The notes: a model not told the origin generated them from the sequence alone. 38,949 nt of DNA from Bacteroidota bacterium (GCA_006226345.1 SBHD01000280.1:1-38949), one strand, 5' to 3'; counted from the stretch's first letter, positions 1 to 8,841 are shown. Program-made: numbers and translations.

Positions 1-748
1 CGACACGGGCCAGCACATCGGCGACCTTTTCCGTACGGGCATCGCCAAGGGCCTTGTAGGTGCCGGGGCAGCAGGGGTTGATGCGCCAGAGCTGGATGGA
101 TATCTCCTGTGGAATGCCTTCGGCGCCGCTCAGGAAACCGATACCGCCGCTGAGGATCTGGCAAAAGTTGTGCTGTGGGTCGCGTTTCCAGATCTTCTTT
201 TCAAGGGCCCGGCCGCGTGCCCAGTTGCCGCCCAGCCACATATCTTCCGTGGCGCCCCAGTAGCCCCAGGATAAGGGATGGCCTTTCACCAGGTAGGTTT
301 CTTTTTCCACGAGCGGGTCTTTGTCGTCGCCGTTAACGCCGCGCGACTCGAAAAGCTCAGCCAGTTCCATCAGGCGGCTGCCTGCGTGCTTGTGGTAGCG
401 GTCGATGCTGGAAATATCGAACCGGGTGACACCTTTTTCGATCAGGATGTCGAGGATCTCGCGGTTGAGCAGGTCGCCGTTGGTTTGCAGCATAATTTGC
501 GTGGCATTTCCATAGCGTTCGCGCAGGCGGTCGAGGATCAGGTACAGTTTTTTCTTTTCGGCCAGAGGTTCACCGCCGGACAGGATGATCCGGTCGATGG
601 TATCGGGCAGGTTGTCAATGATCTGCAGGCATTCAGCCGCTGTGATCCGGTTACCTTGCGGGCCGGACAGGTTATAACAGTGATCGCAGGTGTCGTTGCA
701 GAGTTGGGTAAATACCCAGTAGAGGGATTCGCAGTGGTTGTAGGTCAT
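1..748 (-). CDS. radical SAM enzyme, C-terminus cut by window edge
   Basis: The first 249 codons are visible; the rest lies beyond the left edge. Near the N-terminus is CNDTCDHC (C17, C21, C24), the CxxxCxxC motif that ligates the 4Fe-4S cluster and binds S-adenosylmethionine. It is followed by the SAM-contacting SGGEP motif about 35 residues later and a TIM-barrel-like LQTNGD segment. Further cysteines near residues 205 and 232-233 (NFCQ and NPCC) could begin a SPASM- or twitch-type auxiliary cluster domain, but the end is missing. The ATG shares an ATGA overlap with the stop of the ABC ATPase gene, so the two are very likely translationally coupled. Family knowledge suggests a cytosolic oxidoreductase or peptide/cofactor-modifying enzyme. 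The substrate cannot be told; by context it may act on what the transporter imports (inference). Confidence 0.88.
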   Translation of the reverse strand, partial: MTYNHCESLYWVFTQLCNDTCDHCYNLSGPQGNRITAAECLQIIDNLPDTIDRIILSGGEPLAEKKKLYLILDRLRERYGNATQIMLQTNGDLLNREILDILIEKGVTRFDISSIDRYHKHAGSRLMELAELFESRGVNGDDKDPLVEKETYLVKGHPLSWGYWGATEDMWLGGNWARGRALEKKIWKRDPQHNFCQILSGGIGFLSGAEGIPQEISIQLWRINPCCPGTYKALGDARTEKVADVLARV

Positions 749-1473
749 TGGTCGAGTTTTCGCCAGAAATCCATTTCCTGTTTCATTCCGGTACGGGGGT
801 CGGCGATAAAGGCCTCCAGGTTGTCGAACATGTCAAGCCGGCCGTTTTCCATGTAGGCCAGGCGGTCACCCATGCACACGGCTTCCTTGAGGTCGTGGGT
901 GACGAATACTGCCGTGGTGTGGTAGGTATCGGCCACCTGGCGGAAGAGTTGCTGCATATTGGCCCGGGTTTCAACATCGAGGTTGCCAAAGGGTTCATCG
1001 AGCAACAGGATACGGGGATTGATAATCAGGGCCCGGCCGAAAGATACCCGCTGTTTCTGACCGCCCGAGAGCTGGTGCGGCATTTTCTTCGACTGGCCTG
1101 CAAGGTCGAGGTTTTGCAGCAGCTGGTTTGTCTTGTCCCGGACGCCCGTTTCGGATTCCCGGCGAAGGCGCAGCCCAAATGCTATGTTTTCAAAAACATT
1201 GAGGTGCGGAAACAACAACGCTTCCTGGTACAGGTATACCATGCCGCGTTCCTGTGGGGGGCGTTTCAGCAAGGACTGTCCCTCCAGCAGGATATCGCCG
1301 TCGTCGGCGGTCAGCAACCCGGCCAGGGTTTTCAGCAGGGTCGTTTTGCCGCAACCCGACCGGCCGAGCACAGCCAGCGTTTCACGTTCTCTGACGCCGA
1401 ACTGCACTCCACGCAGTACGGTTTCCGCGCCAAAGCGCACCTGGAGGTCCCGGACAGTCAGCAGATCAGGCAT
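745..1473 (-). CDS. ABC transporter ATP-binding protein (YnjD-like)
   Basis: This 242-residue protein is the nucleotide-binding subunit of an importer and powers the two permeases encoded just upstream. All catalytic motifs are present: Walker A GRSGCGKTT at 37-45, Q-loop Q83, signature LSGGQKQR at 135-142, Walker B ILLLDEP at 155-161 with catalytic E160, and H-loop H193. It belongs to the broad PotA/FbpC/ThiQ/YnjD group. The YnjD assignment comes mainly from the substrate-binding protein in the same operon. The start overlaps the end of the permease gene by eight bases, and the stop overlaps the start of the radical SAM gene, so all are probably on one transcript. It acts on the cytosolic face of the inner membrane. 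The substrate is unknown. Confidence 0.93.
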   Translation of the reverse strand: MPDLLTVRDLQVRFGAETVLRGVQFGVRERETLAVLGRSGCGKTTLLKTLAGLLTADDGDILLEGQSLLKRPPQERGMVYLYQEALLFPHLNVFENIAFGLRLRRESETGVRDKTNQLLQNLDLAGQSKKMPHQLSGGQKQRVSFGRALIINPRILLLDEPFGNLDVETRANMQQLFRQVADTYHTTAVFVTHDLKEAVCMGDRLAYMENGRLDMFDNLEAFIADPRTGMKQEMDFWRKLDQ

Positions 1474-2224
1474 GGATTTTTTGTTGAAAACGGTGATTGA
1501 GCCAGAGAAAAAGCAACGGCGGGCAAATCAGCAAAGTGCTTCCCAGGGCGGCAAAATACGGGTTTGCCTCACCAATATACTGGTATACCCGTACCGGAAG
1601 GGTCGGTACTCGTCCCTGCCCGATCACCGAAGTGAGTCCGTATTCGAACCACGACAACAGGAATGTTTGAAAAAGACCGTTCAGCAATGCCGGGCGGGAT
1701 ATCGGCAGCAGCACCCTCGACCAGGCTGCCGCCGGGGTGCCGCCAAGTGTGTATACCAACTCTTCCATAGCGCGCAGGCGAGGTGTCCAGTGGTTGACAA
1801 AGAGGATGATGGTAAACGGGAAAACGATCAGGAATTGACCGAGGAACACGCCAGCCACTGTGCCGTTCAGACTGGTCTTAAGAAAGAAAAACTGCAGGCA
1901 AAAGGCATAAATGACCGGCGAAAAAGCATAGGGGAGGTAGGCAATGGCCACCAGTGTCTGCCGGTGCGGATGCCGGGCAATGGTACGGGCGACCCGGAAC
2001 CCCAGGGCCGTACAGGCCAGGGCAACCGCCAGTGCCGTGAACGCAGAAAAAAGCAGGCTGCCTGATATCCCGCCTATGCTTAAGGCCTGCGTCCAGTGTT
2101 GCAGGGTCAGCTCATCCGGAATTAACAGGGGGAAGCGCCATTGGGTCGCCAGGGAAAGCAACGGCAGGTACACAAATGGAAGCGCCAGTACCAGGATCAG
2201 TCCGGTAAAAAAAGCCTTTTTCAT
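1466..2224 (-). CDS. ABC transporter inner-membrane permease, second half
   Basis: This 252-residue protein has about six hydrophobic segments. It carries the cytoplasmic EAA loop that docks on the ATPase, seen as LGGTPAAAWSRVLLPI in the C-terminal half. It is a binding-protein-dependent transport system inner-membrane component (BPD_transp_1 fold). Its start overlaps the stop of the preceding permease gene (ATGA), and its end overlaps the ATPase start. In Escherichia coli the YnjC permease of the related system is one long fused protein (about 500 residues, from memory). Here the two halves are separate genes, which would form a heterodimeric channel. The first residues (MKKAFFTGLILVLALPFVY) form the first membrane helix. 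Confidence 0.9.
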   Translation of the reverse strand: MKKAFFTGLILVLALPFVYLPLLSLATQWRFPLLIPDELTLQHWTQALSIGGISGSLLFSAFTALAVALACTALGFRVARTIARHPHRQTLVAIAYLPYAFSPVIYAFCLQFFFLKTSLNGTVAGVFLGQFLIVFPFTIILFVNHWTPRLRAMEELVYTLGGTPAAAWSRVLLPISRPALLNGLFQTFLLSWFEYGLTSVIGQGRVPTLPVRVYQYIGEANPYFAALGSTLLICPPLLFLWLNHRFQQKIHA

Positions 2225-3117
2225 AGCGCGTGCCCTTTTGTTTCCCGGCCGGGCCGGAAACCGATCAACATGCCCAGCACGATCAGCGCATACAGCACGG
2301 TAATGACATACGCCTGCGGCAGTTCCAGCAGATCAAACCGGCGGAATTTCTGCGCTATGAGTATCGAGATCATCCGGTTCGACTGGTTGCCCAGGATCAG
2401 CGGTACTTCATACGCGCCAAAGAGAAATACACTATACAACACCAGTACAGGCCGGAGTTTTCGGAGCAACACGGGTACGGCTATCCGCCAGACCGCTTGC
2501 CTGTGACTGGCACCAAGAGTGCGCGCCAGCCGCATCAGTTCCGGTATGTGTTCGGAGCGAAAAAACTGCTGCGCCACTACGGTGAAAAACGGGAAGGTAG
2601 CCATTGTCAGTACCAGTATCACGCCGACCTGCCCCGGATCGTTGATCAACGGTGGAAAATCCTCCGGTCCCTGAATAAGCCCTGTTCCGGCTGCAAAACG
2701 CGCCAGTAACCCTGAACTGCCAAGCAACTGAAACCCCCAAAATGCCGCCACGATCGGGGGGATAGCCAGCGGCCAGTAGATCCCGAATCGCAGCCTGCTA
2801 TGCACCAGTTGGCGTTGGAAGGTCAGGACTATTGCTAGCGCCAGTCCGGTCGACAACAATACGCAGCCGGCCGCTACGGCCATGCTGAGCCCGGCGGAAG
2901 TCCAAAAGCCGCTGTGACCCAAAACGGTCTGCCAGTACTGCAGGGTGAAGCCGGTACCCAGTGCTCCGGCGATACCCATACTGTAAGCCAGGGCATACGA
3001 AAGACCGGCGGCAAGCGGGAAAAGGGCTGCCAGGATAAAAAAGGCGACAAAAAGTATTTCGGACCGGGACTGGATTGTCAATGTACCTGTGAATTCGTGT
3101 TGGATGCGAATTAACAA
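2221..3117 (-). CDS. ABC transporter inner-membrane permease, first half
   Basis: This 298-residue multi-span protein is the other membrane subunit of the importer. It has about six helices and an EAA-type loop (LARTLGASHRQAVWRIAVP) in the second half. The start is uncertain. The first possible start after an in-frame stop is TTG at 3117; there is no ATG before the second membrane segment. Position 3117 lies 31 bases after the stop of the binding-protein gene. No Shine-Dalgarno sequence is visible, as is usual in Bacteroidota. The gene sits in the order binding protein, permease, permease, ATPase, as expected for an import operon. Its end overlaps the next permease start by four bases, so the two are probably made in equal amounts. 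Confidence 0.87.
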   Translation of the reverse strand: MLIRIQHEFTGTLTIQSRSEILFVAFFILAALFPLAAGLSYALAYSMGIAGALGTGFTLQYWQTVLGHSGFWTSAGLSMAVAAGCVLLSTGLALAIVLTFQRQLVHSRLRFGIYWPLAIPPIVAAFWGFQLLGSSGLLARFAAGTGLIQGPEDFPPLINDPGQVGVILVLTMATFPFFTVVAQQFFRSEHIPELMRLARTLGASHRQAVWRIAVPVLLRKLRPVLVLYSVFLFGAYEVPLILGNQSNRMISILIAQKFRRFDLLELPQAYVITVLYALIVLGMLIGFRPGRETKGHAL

Positions 3118-3148
3118 AAAACCTGGACTTAGCGCCTATCCGCCCGTT

Positions 3149-4360
3149 CTAATTCTCAATCACCTGCTCCCGGAAATCCCGGTACAAGCGGATCATGTAC
3201 TCCGGCGCGGGTTCCTGCAGGGCCTTTTCATTGATCTCCTGTCGACGGGGGGCATAGCGGCGGCCGGGGGTGTTTTCAAAACGATTGCGCCATTTCGCGG
3301 GTAATTTTTCGAGGTCAAGCACGGTGCCGTCACCCCATACGGCGGGCTGCATTTTTTCAAGCTGGGCTTCGGGCGAGATCATAAAGTTGAGTACAGCCAG
3401 GGCGCCGGCCTTGTTGGTCGCTGTAGCCGGAATGCCCAGGAAGTGCGAATTTTGAATGGTCCCGGAGTCAAACACATAAGCGCGGGCAGTGGCCGGGAAG
3501 ATATTTTGCAGGATCTTATTGTCCACCTCGCTGTCGTTGTTGCTGAAGGTGAAGTCGAGCTCGCCGTTGGCAAACATCTGGTGCGTGGCGGCCAGGCTTT
3601 CGGGGAAGGTATTGCCGTTGCGCCAGAAATAAGCCTTGTTCTGGTTGATGAAGTCCCAAAGTTGACCGCTGAGTTGCGCGTATTTCGTTTCGTCAAAGGG
3701 GCCGTTCAGCGCATCCGGATTGCCGGCCAGGGCGATCATCCAGGATTTGAGCAGGGTCATGCCGGTAAACTCGTACGGGATCGTGAATTTGCCGGGGTGT
3801 TTCCGGACGTATTGCCCCAGTGCTTCGAGCGTGCGCGGAGGCTCCGGAGTGCGGGTGGTGTCGTAGATCACCGCCAGCTGTACATTTCCCCAGGGACATT
3901 CGTAGCCATCTACTTTTTGCTGGAAATCGTAACCGATAAAAGGGTTGCCAAAATCGATGTATTGCGCATTAGGCAACAGATCGGTGAAGGGCCCGTACAG
4001 GGCTTCTATCTGCCGGAGCTGGTAAAACGTCTCGCCGTTGATCCAGCAGAGATCGATACTGCTTGCCTGCCTGCCTGCTTCTTTTTCTGCCAGCAGGGTT
4101 TTTACGATCTCTGTGCCCTGGCCGGGTGCGATCTGCAGGTTGATACCGTACCGCTCCTTTACCGTGGGTGTAATATACTCCGCCATATACCGGTTGATGA
4201 GCGGATCGCCCTGCCACATCATCATGTAAACGGTGGTGCCGCCTGCCTGCTTTTCGATCCGGGGCCAGGAGAGGGTGCGGAGGTCGGGTCGTGTATCCTT
4301 GGGCGAACCAGTGCAGGCTCCGAAAATGAAAAGAGAAAGCCAGAATGCGAAATAGCGCAT
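3149..4360 (-). CDS. YnjB-type substrate-binding lipoprotein
   Basis: This 403-residue periplasmic binding protein is anchored as a lipoprotein. The signal ends in a lipobox (IFGAC, Cys16) and is followed by a two-lobed solute-binding protein fold. It matches the E. coli YnjB family (COG4134) in several places I recognise: WQGDPLINRY near the start of the mature protein, DLCWINGETF, ECPWGNVQL, and close to the end ISPEAQLEKMQPAVWGDG followed by VLDLEKLP. This family is distantly related to thiamine- and iron-binding proteins, but its ligand has not been established to my knowledge. The protein would hand the ligand to the two permeases encoded downstream. The gene lies 54 bases after the TonB receptor gene on the same strand, which suggests that the receptor brings the same ligand across the outer membrane. 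Confidence 0.92.
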   Translation of the reverse strand: MRYFAFWLSLFIFGACTGSPKDTRPDLRTLSWPRIEKQAGGTTVYMMMWQGDPLINRYMAEYITPTVKERYGINLQIAPGQGTEIVKTLLAEKEAGRQASSIDLCWINGETFYQLRQIEALYGPFTDLLPNAQYIDFGNPFIGYDFQQKVDGYECPWGNVQLAVIYDTTRTPEPPRTLEALGQYVRKHPGKFTIPYEFTGMTLLKSWMIALAGNPDALNGPFDETKYAQLSGQLWDFINQNKAYFWRNGNTFPESLAATHQMFANGELDFTFSNNDSEVDNKILQNIFPATARAYVFDSGTIQNSHFLGIPATATNKAGALAVLNFMISPEAQLEKMQPAVWGDGTVLDLEKLPAKWRNRFENTPGRRYAPRRQEINEKALQEPAPEYMIRLYRDFREQVIEN

Positions 4361-4374
4361 GGAATAATAGTTTT

Positions 4375-4395
4375 ATGGTCCTGTGATGGTCCTGT
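4375..4395. repeat. two direct copies of a 10-base unit in an operon gap
   Basis: ATGGTCCTGT occurs at 4375-4384 and again at 4386-4395, separated by one G. It lies in the short gap between the receptor gene and the binding-protein gene, upstream of the latter's ATG. It could be a regulator site, an mRNA processing or attenuation feature, or chance. Confidence 0.5.
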
Positions 4396-4414
4396 TCGCC
4401 TCTTCGGTGAAAGA

Positions 4415-7390
4415 TCAAAACCTGTACCGCAGCGAAAACTGTACCTGCCGCGGCGGTGCTGCGTTGCGCCGTACCAATACGCCTGAATCGCGCCCGCCTA
4501 CCTGGATCTGGTTACTCTGGGTGGCGTTGTTGGAATAGCCGCTGAGGTTGACGGCGTTCAGCACATTGAATATATCGGCCCGAATGATCAGACTACCGGC
4601 GCCCAGCGGCCATTCATATTCGGCAGCCAGGTCGAAGGTGTTTGACCAGGGCAGGCGATCGCTGTTGCGGCTCTCGCCAGGGTGGCGGTCGCTGTTGCCG
4701 ACGTAAGCATCGCCAAAGGAACGACCGTCGCCATTAAGGTCGGTGGTGCCGTATACGGTGGCGTTGGGGATGCGGTTGACGGGCTGACCGCTCTGCAGCA
4801 GGGTAGCCAGGGTCAGGCTGAGATTTTTCAGCGGGTAATAGGTGTAAATGGCATTGACGACATGTGTGCGGTCGTTAATGCTGGACCCCCATTCAGATTC
4901 AAAGTCATTGCTGTCCTGGGCACGAAAGTTGATGTCTTCGGTGTTGTTGCGCAGGCGCGAAAGAGTGTAGATGAGCCGCCAGGCATAGCGATCATCGGCG
5001 CGGTCCTTTTGCAGGTTGAAGGAGGCAGCCAGGTAGTTGGCCTCGCCTTCTGTTTCCGACACTACGACATTGCGCGCCACACCGGTCAGCACCTCCCCGT
5101 TGATCGTTGCGCTGTTGTTGCTGATCGGCACGGGACGCGTCAGGTCGGCTTCGGCAGCCGTCCGTACCACCGCATTGTCCGGATCGGTGAGCGGGTAGGG
5201 GATGGGTGCATTCAGATCGCGCAGGCGGAACAGGTTGTACGATTTGTTGTACATCAGGTCTACATAGAACAGGCGTTTGTCGTCGAGCTGACGCTGGTAA
5301 CCAAGTGTGAGCTGGTGGGTGTACGGGTTTTGATACCCGTTGGGATTGAGGATGCGGCGTTCATTGCTGAAGGCCTGTTCGCGTTGTGCCTGCAATTCGG
5401 TGTAGGAAGGTCCGTTGAGATAGGGCACACCGGCGACCGAGGCAGTCAGGTTCCCGTCGAAGGTGATCCTGTCCAGGTCGGTGCCGGCCGGCAGGATCCC
5501 CTGGTCGATCAGGGCCTGGAGTTGTTTTCGGTAATCGGCGGAAGTGGTGTTTTGCTGCAGGGCATCTGAATACACGGCATAGAGTATTTTGTCGTAAAAA
5601 ATGCCGTATCCGCCCCGAATGGCGCTCATGCTGTTGATCTTGTAGTTGAAGGAAAAACGGGGCGCCAGATTGTTGAAGTCGCCTTTATCGCCACCTCCTT
5701 TTGAGAGGTTATCGTAATCGTAACGCAACCCCAGCGTCAGCAACAGGTTCCGGCTAACCGAAAACGCGTCTTCCACATAGGCGGAAAAGATCGTCTGCCG
5801 GGTTCCGAACGAACGGGGGCGCAGCTCCACATTGTAGTTCAGTACTTCCACGCCGGCGGGCAGGTCGGTGGGTACCAGGCCGCTGCCCGGGTTTTGTGCA
5901 CGCAAAGCATCCAGTTGGGCCTGTGTGAGCCGGACGGTGTAATTTCCGTTTACATTGCCGCCGCCGAGCAGACTGTGGTCGGCGCTAATGGCCTCCACGC
6001 CGGTTTTGACAATATGCCGGTCGGTGTAGAATGCCAGTTTCTGCTGGGCCTGCACGGTATTTTCGAGGGCATCGAAGATATAACCCGGATGGCCGAGAAT
6101 GGCGATAGGCTGCTCTTGCGGGTCCCAGACGACCACCTGCGGGCTGTTTTCGTTTTGCGGCCGGCCATAGTTCCAGCGAAAGCGGCTGTATTGTACATTG
6201 GTCTCGGACTTGAAGCGTTCGCCGAGGTAGGTATTTTGCAGGGCCACCAGTGCACTGTTGCGATCCTGGTAATTGGCTGCTGATGGAAACGTTACACCGC
6301 CCTCGAGGCCGCCACCCTGCCGGGCGATGTTGACTACACCGATGTTGGCCCGGATGGCACTGTGGAACCGGCTGCTCCAGTGTTGGTCAATTTTGGCACT
6401 CAGGTAACTGAAGTTGTTTTCGCCACGTACGGTTTCCCGCACGCCGAGTTGCGGAGAGTGGAGCAGGTTGTCCTTCTGGTCGCGGGTGAATTCAGCATTA
6501 ATATAGTAAAAAGTGCGATCCTTGCGCAGCGGGCCGCCTACACCGAAACCGGCCTGATAGCGCCGGAAGCCGTCTTTAACAGCATTGCCCGACAGATCGC
6601 GCTGGGCATAGGGCGAGGAGGCATCGAAATTGCCGCCGGGGCGGGTCACCACAAAGGCTTCACCGCCGGGAGTATTACTGCCGCTGCGGGTGGTGAGGTG
6701 TACGATCCCGTTGCCGCTCAGGCCGTATTCCGTGGAGAAGTTGTTGGTCAGGACGTTAATGCTTTTCACAAACCCTACCGGTATGTTGAACTTCATACCA
6801 CCGAGAAAGCGTTCATTGTTGTCCATGCCGTCTATCAGGTAGTTGGTGAACAGGGAGTTGGCGCCATTGATGCTCACATTGGGCGCCTCGGGGTAAAATC
6901 CGGTGGCCTGCACCACATTAGGCAGGCGATACAGGATGCGGGTAATGTCCCGGCCTTCGAGTGGCAGGGTTTCGACCTCGCGTTGCCGCAACAGGGAGGA
7001 TACTTCCGCATTCCGGGTATTGATCCGGCTCGACCCCAGGATCACTACTTCCTCTACGGCCTGTTCCATCTTTTTGCCCAACTCGAGCGATACACTGGTG
7101 CCCGTACCAGCCTGTAGTACCACCTCACTTTTTCGAACTTCATAAAATTCAGGGGTTTCCAGAGCGATCACTTCGTATGTGCCGGCAGGCGAAAGGCCAT
7201 AAAAAACAACCCGGCCCTGGCTGTTCGTGGTTTTTTCCGCCCAATAACCAATACCGGTGTTTTGCACCCGTACCACGATGCCGGGTAGCGGTGCTTGTGT
7301 GGAAAAGTTGCGCACGGAAACATCCAGATCATTTTGGGCAAAAAGGGGAGCGGAAAAAAACAGGAAGATTACAAACACGTGCTTACGCAT
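4415..7390 (-). CDS. TonB-dependent outer-membrane receptor (Oar-like)
   Basis: This 991-residue receptor for energised uptake through the outer membrane begins with a signal peptide (MRKHVFVIFLFFSAPLFAQ). Then comes a carboxypeptidase-regulatory-like beta domain (about residues 22-105). A plug domain follows (about 110-240, with LPLEGRDITRILYRLPNV and YLIDGMDNNERF), and then a long beta barrel whose last residues are QVQFSLRYRF, with the terminal phenylalanine used by the Bam machinery. An open frame extends upstream to 7612, but the ATG at 7390 is chosen because it begins a clean signal peptide. No TonB box can be assigned by eye. Oar-like receptors import or export varied cargo. Here the downstream YnjBCD-like importer suggests a shared ligand (inference). 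The 224 bases to the divergent gene at 7615 should hold its promoter, but I see no convincing -7 box. Confidence 0.93.
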   Translation of the reverse strand: MRKHVFVIFLFFSAPLFAQNDLDVSVRNFSTQAPLPGIVVRVQNTGIGYWAEKTTNSQGRVVFYGLSPAGTYEVIALETPEFYEVRKSEVVLQAGTGTSVSLELGKKMEQAVEEVVILGSSRINTRNAEVSSLLRQREVETLPLEGRDITRILYRLPNVVQATGFYPEAPNVSINGANSLFTNYLIDGMDNNERFLGGMKFNIPVGFVKSINVLTNNFSTEYGLSGNGIVHLTTRSGSNTPGGEAFVVTRPGGNFDASSPYAQRDLSGNAVKDGFRRYQAGFGVGGPLRKDRTFYYINAEFTRDQKDNLLHSPQLGVRETVRGENNFSYLSAKIDQHWSSRFHSAIRANIGVVNIARQGGGLEGGVTFPSAANYQDRNSALVALQNTYLGERFKSETNVQYSRFRWNYGRPQNENSPQVVVWDPQEQPIAILGHPGYIFDALENTVQAQQKLAFYTDRHIVKTGVEAISADHSLLGGGNVNGNYTVRLTQAQLDALRAQNPGSGLVPTDLPAGVEVLNYNVELRPRSFGTRQTIFSAYVEDAFSVSRNLLLTLGLRYDYDNLSKGGGDKGDFNNLAPRFSFNYKINSMSAIRGGYGIFYDKILYAVYSDALQQNTTSADYRKQLQALIDQGILPAGTDLDRITFDGNLTASVAGVPYLNGPSYTELQAQREQAFSNERRILNPNGYQNPYTHQLTLGYQRQLDDKRLFYVDLMYNKSYNLFRLRDLNAPIPYPLTDPDNAVVRTAAEADLTRPVPISNNSATINGEVLTGVARNVVVSETEGEANYLAASFNLQKDRADDRYAWRLIYTLSRLRNNTEDINFRAQDSNDFESEWGSSINDRTHVVNAIYTYYPLKNLSLTLATLLQSGQPVNRIPNATVYGTTDLNGDGRSFGDAYVGNSDRHPGESRNSDRLPWSNTFDLAAEYEWPLGAGSLIIRADIFNVLNAVNLSGYSNNATQSNQIQVGGRDSGVLVRRNAAPPRQVQFSLRYRF

Positions 7391-7582
7391 AGGAGGCGAT
7401 ATGGTGGTTAGACAAAAAGCGGCTGCAAAATCTGAAAATGTCCGGTTTTTTATTGTCGGGACTGAAACAAATCGGGTATCCGGGCCTTTAATTGAGGTCC
7501 GGCCTTCCATCCGGGGGAAGCCCGTTTGCAGAAAATAGCCGGCACACAGGTGCTGTCTTTCGGTGGTTTGGGTGCAGCGTAC

Positions 7583-7590
7583 TACATTTG
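7583..7590 (+). promoter_or_regulatory. Bacteroidota-type -7 promoter box
   Basis: TACATTTG matches the TAnnTTTG consensus of the primary sigma factor in this phylum. It lies 24 bases before the ATG at 7615, which would give a leader of about 15-20 bases. A clear TTG at -33 is not visible, so the match is only partial. Confidence 0.45.
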
Positions 7591-7614
7591 TACGACTGTA
7601 ATAAATACTCAACT

Positions 7615-8790
7615 ATGCGTTATTTTCTGCTACTCCTGCTGCTGTGGCAACTTGCCTGCAAAGCACCTTCCTCCTCCGGAGAAAAAACAACCGGTACCGC
7701 TCCACGGGTAACTGCCGTGCCGGCGTATTCCGGTGGCCTGCCCCTGGATAAGATCCGGCTGCCTGAGGGATTCCGGATCACAGTTTTTGCCGAAGGAATA
7801 AAAAATGCCCGCTCCATGTGCCTGAGCCCCGACGGGACGCTTTTCGTTGGTACCCGCAATGAGGGGAGTGTGTATGCGCTTCGCGATACGAACGGCGATA
7901 TGACAGCCGACCTGAAATACGAGCTGGCTTCCGGCTTGCGTATGCCCAACGGTGTGGCCTTTCGCAATGGTGCCCTTTTTGTTGCCGAGGTAAGCCGCAT
8001 CCTTCGTTTCGATGATATCGAGAACCGCCTCGCAAACCCGCCGCAACCGGTAGTGGTGTACGACAAATATCCGACCGATGCGCACCACGGATGGAAGTAT
8101 ATTGCCTTCGGGCCGGATGATAAATTATATATCCCTGTGGGAGCGCCCTGCAACATCTGCGAGCCGGAAAACCCGATTTATTGCTCTCTGACCCGGCTCG
8201 ATGTGGACCATCCCGGGGCCGAACCGGAGATCGTACAGTCCGGAATCCGCAATACGGTAGGGTTTACCTGGCATCCGGGAAACAGGCAATTGTGGTTTAC
8301 CGACAACGGGCGCGACATGTTAGGCGATGACATACCGGCCTGTGAGTTGAACCATGCCGTGCGCGACGGCCAGCACTTTGGGTATCCGTATTGCCACCAG
8401 GGCGACCTGCCGGATCCGAAGTTTGGAGAGAAGCGCCCGTGTTCGGATTTCACCCCGCCGGCTCAGAATCTGGGACCTCATACGGCTCCGCTGGGCCTTG
8501 AATTCGTGCTGAGCAGTAGCTGGCCGGAAGCGTACAAAAACCAGATCCTGATCGCGGAGCATGGCTCCTGGAACCGGAGTAAAAAGATCGGCTACCGCCT
8601 CACGCTGGTCCGGTTGGGCGAAGAGGGCCAATGTATAAGTTACGAGCCATTTGCCGACGGGTGGCTGCAGCCGGAAGAGCAGGTCTGGGGTCGCCCTGTT
8701 GACCTGGAATGGCTGCCGGATGGCTCCCTGCTGGTGTCGGACGATTATGCCGATGCGATCTACCGGATTTGGTATGCCGGCGGGAACTAG
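7615..8790 (+). CDS. PQQ-dependent sugar dehydrogenase-like lipoprotein
   Basis: This 391-residue six-bladed beta-propeller belongs to the glucose/sorbosone dehydrogenase family (COG2133). The start at 7615 gives a lipoprotein signal (LLLLLLWQLACKAP, Cys15); an open frame upstream is ignored. Family features visible are LPEGFRITVFAEG at the first blade, LSPDGTLFVGTR, the His-containing DAHHGWKYIAFGPD (His157/158), GAPCNICE, and SGIRNTVGFTW with Arg212. The His and Arg match positions that in soluble glucose dehydrogenase act on the sugar and contact PQQ. The protein probably oxidises a sugar or aldose in the periplasm. PQQ dependence is inferred, since no PQQ biosynthesis genes are in view. 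It is followed 51 bases later by purine nucleoside phosphorylase, with no obvious functional link. Confidence 0.87.
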   Translation: MRYFLLLLLLWQLACKAPSSSGEKTTGTAPRVTAVPAYSGGLPLDKIRLPEGFRITVFAEGIKNARSMCLSPDGTLFVGTRNEGSVYALRDTNGDMTADLKYELASGLRMPNGVAFRNGALFVAEVSRILRFDDIENRLANPPQPVVVYDKYPTDAHHGWKYIAFGPDDKLYIPVGAPCNICEPENPIYCSLTRLDVDHPGAEPEIVQSGIRNTVGFTWHPGNRQLWFTDNGRDMLGDDIPACELNHAVRDGQHFGYPYCHQGDLPDPKFGEKRPCSDFTPPAQNLGPHTAPLGLEFVLSSSWPEAYKNQILIAEHGSWNRSKKIGYRLTLVRLGEEGQCISYEPFADGWLQPEEQVWGRPVDLEWLPDGSLLVSDDYADAIYRIWYAGGN

Positions 8791-8841
8791 CCTGGAAAAA
8801 GCCAGTTGTTTTCTCCTTTGAACGAACAACCCAACCACACC

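Noticed and set aside
7391-7612. Upstream extension of the TonB receptor frame (74 residues)
   Set aside because: The extension lacks any signal-like segment; the ATG at 7390 opens a proper signal peptide.
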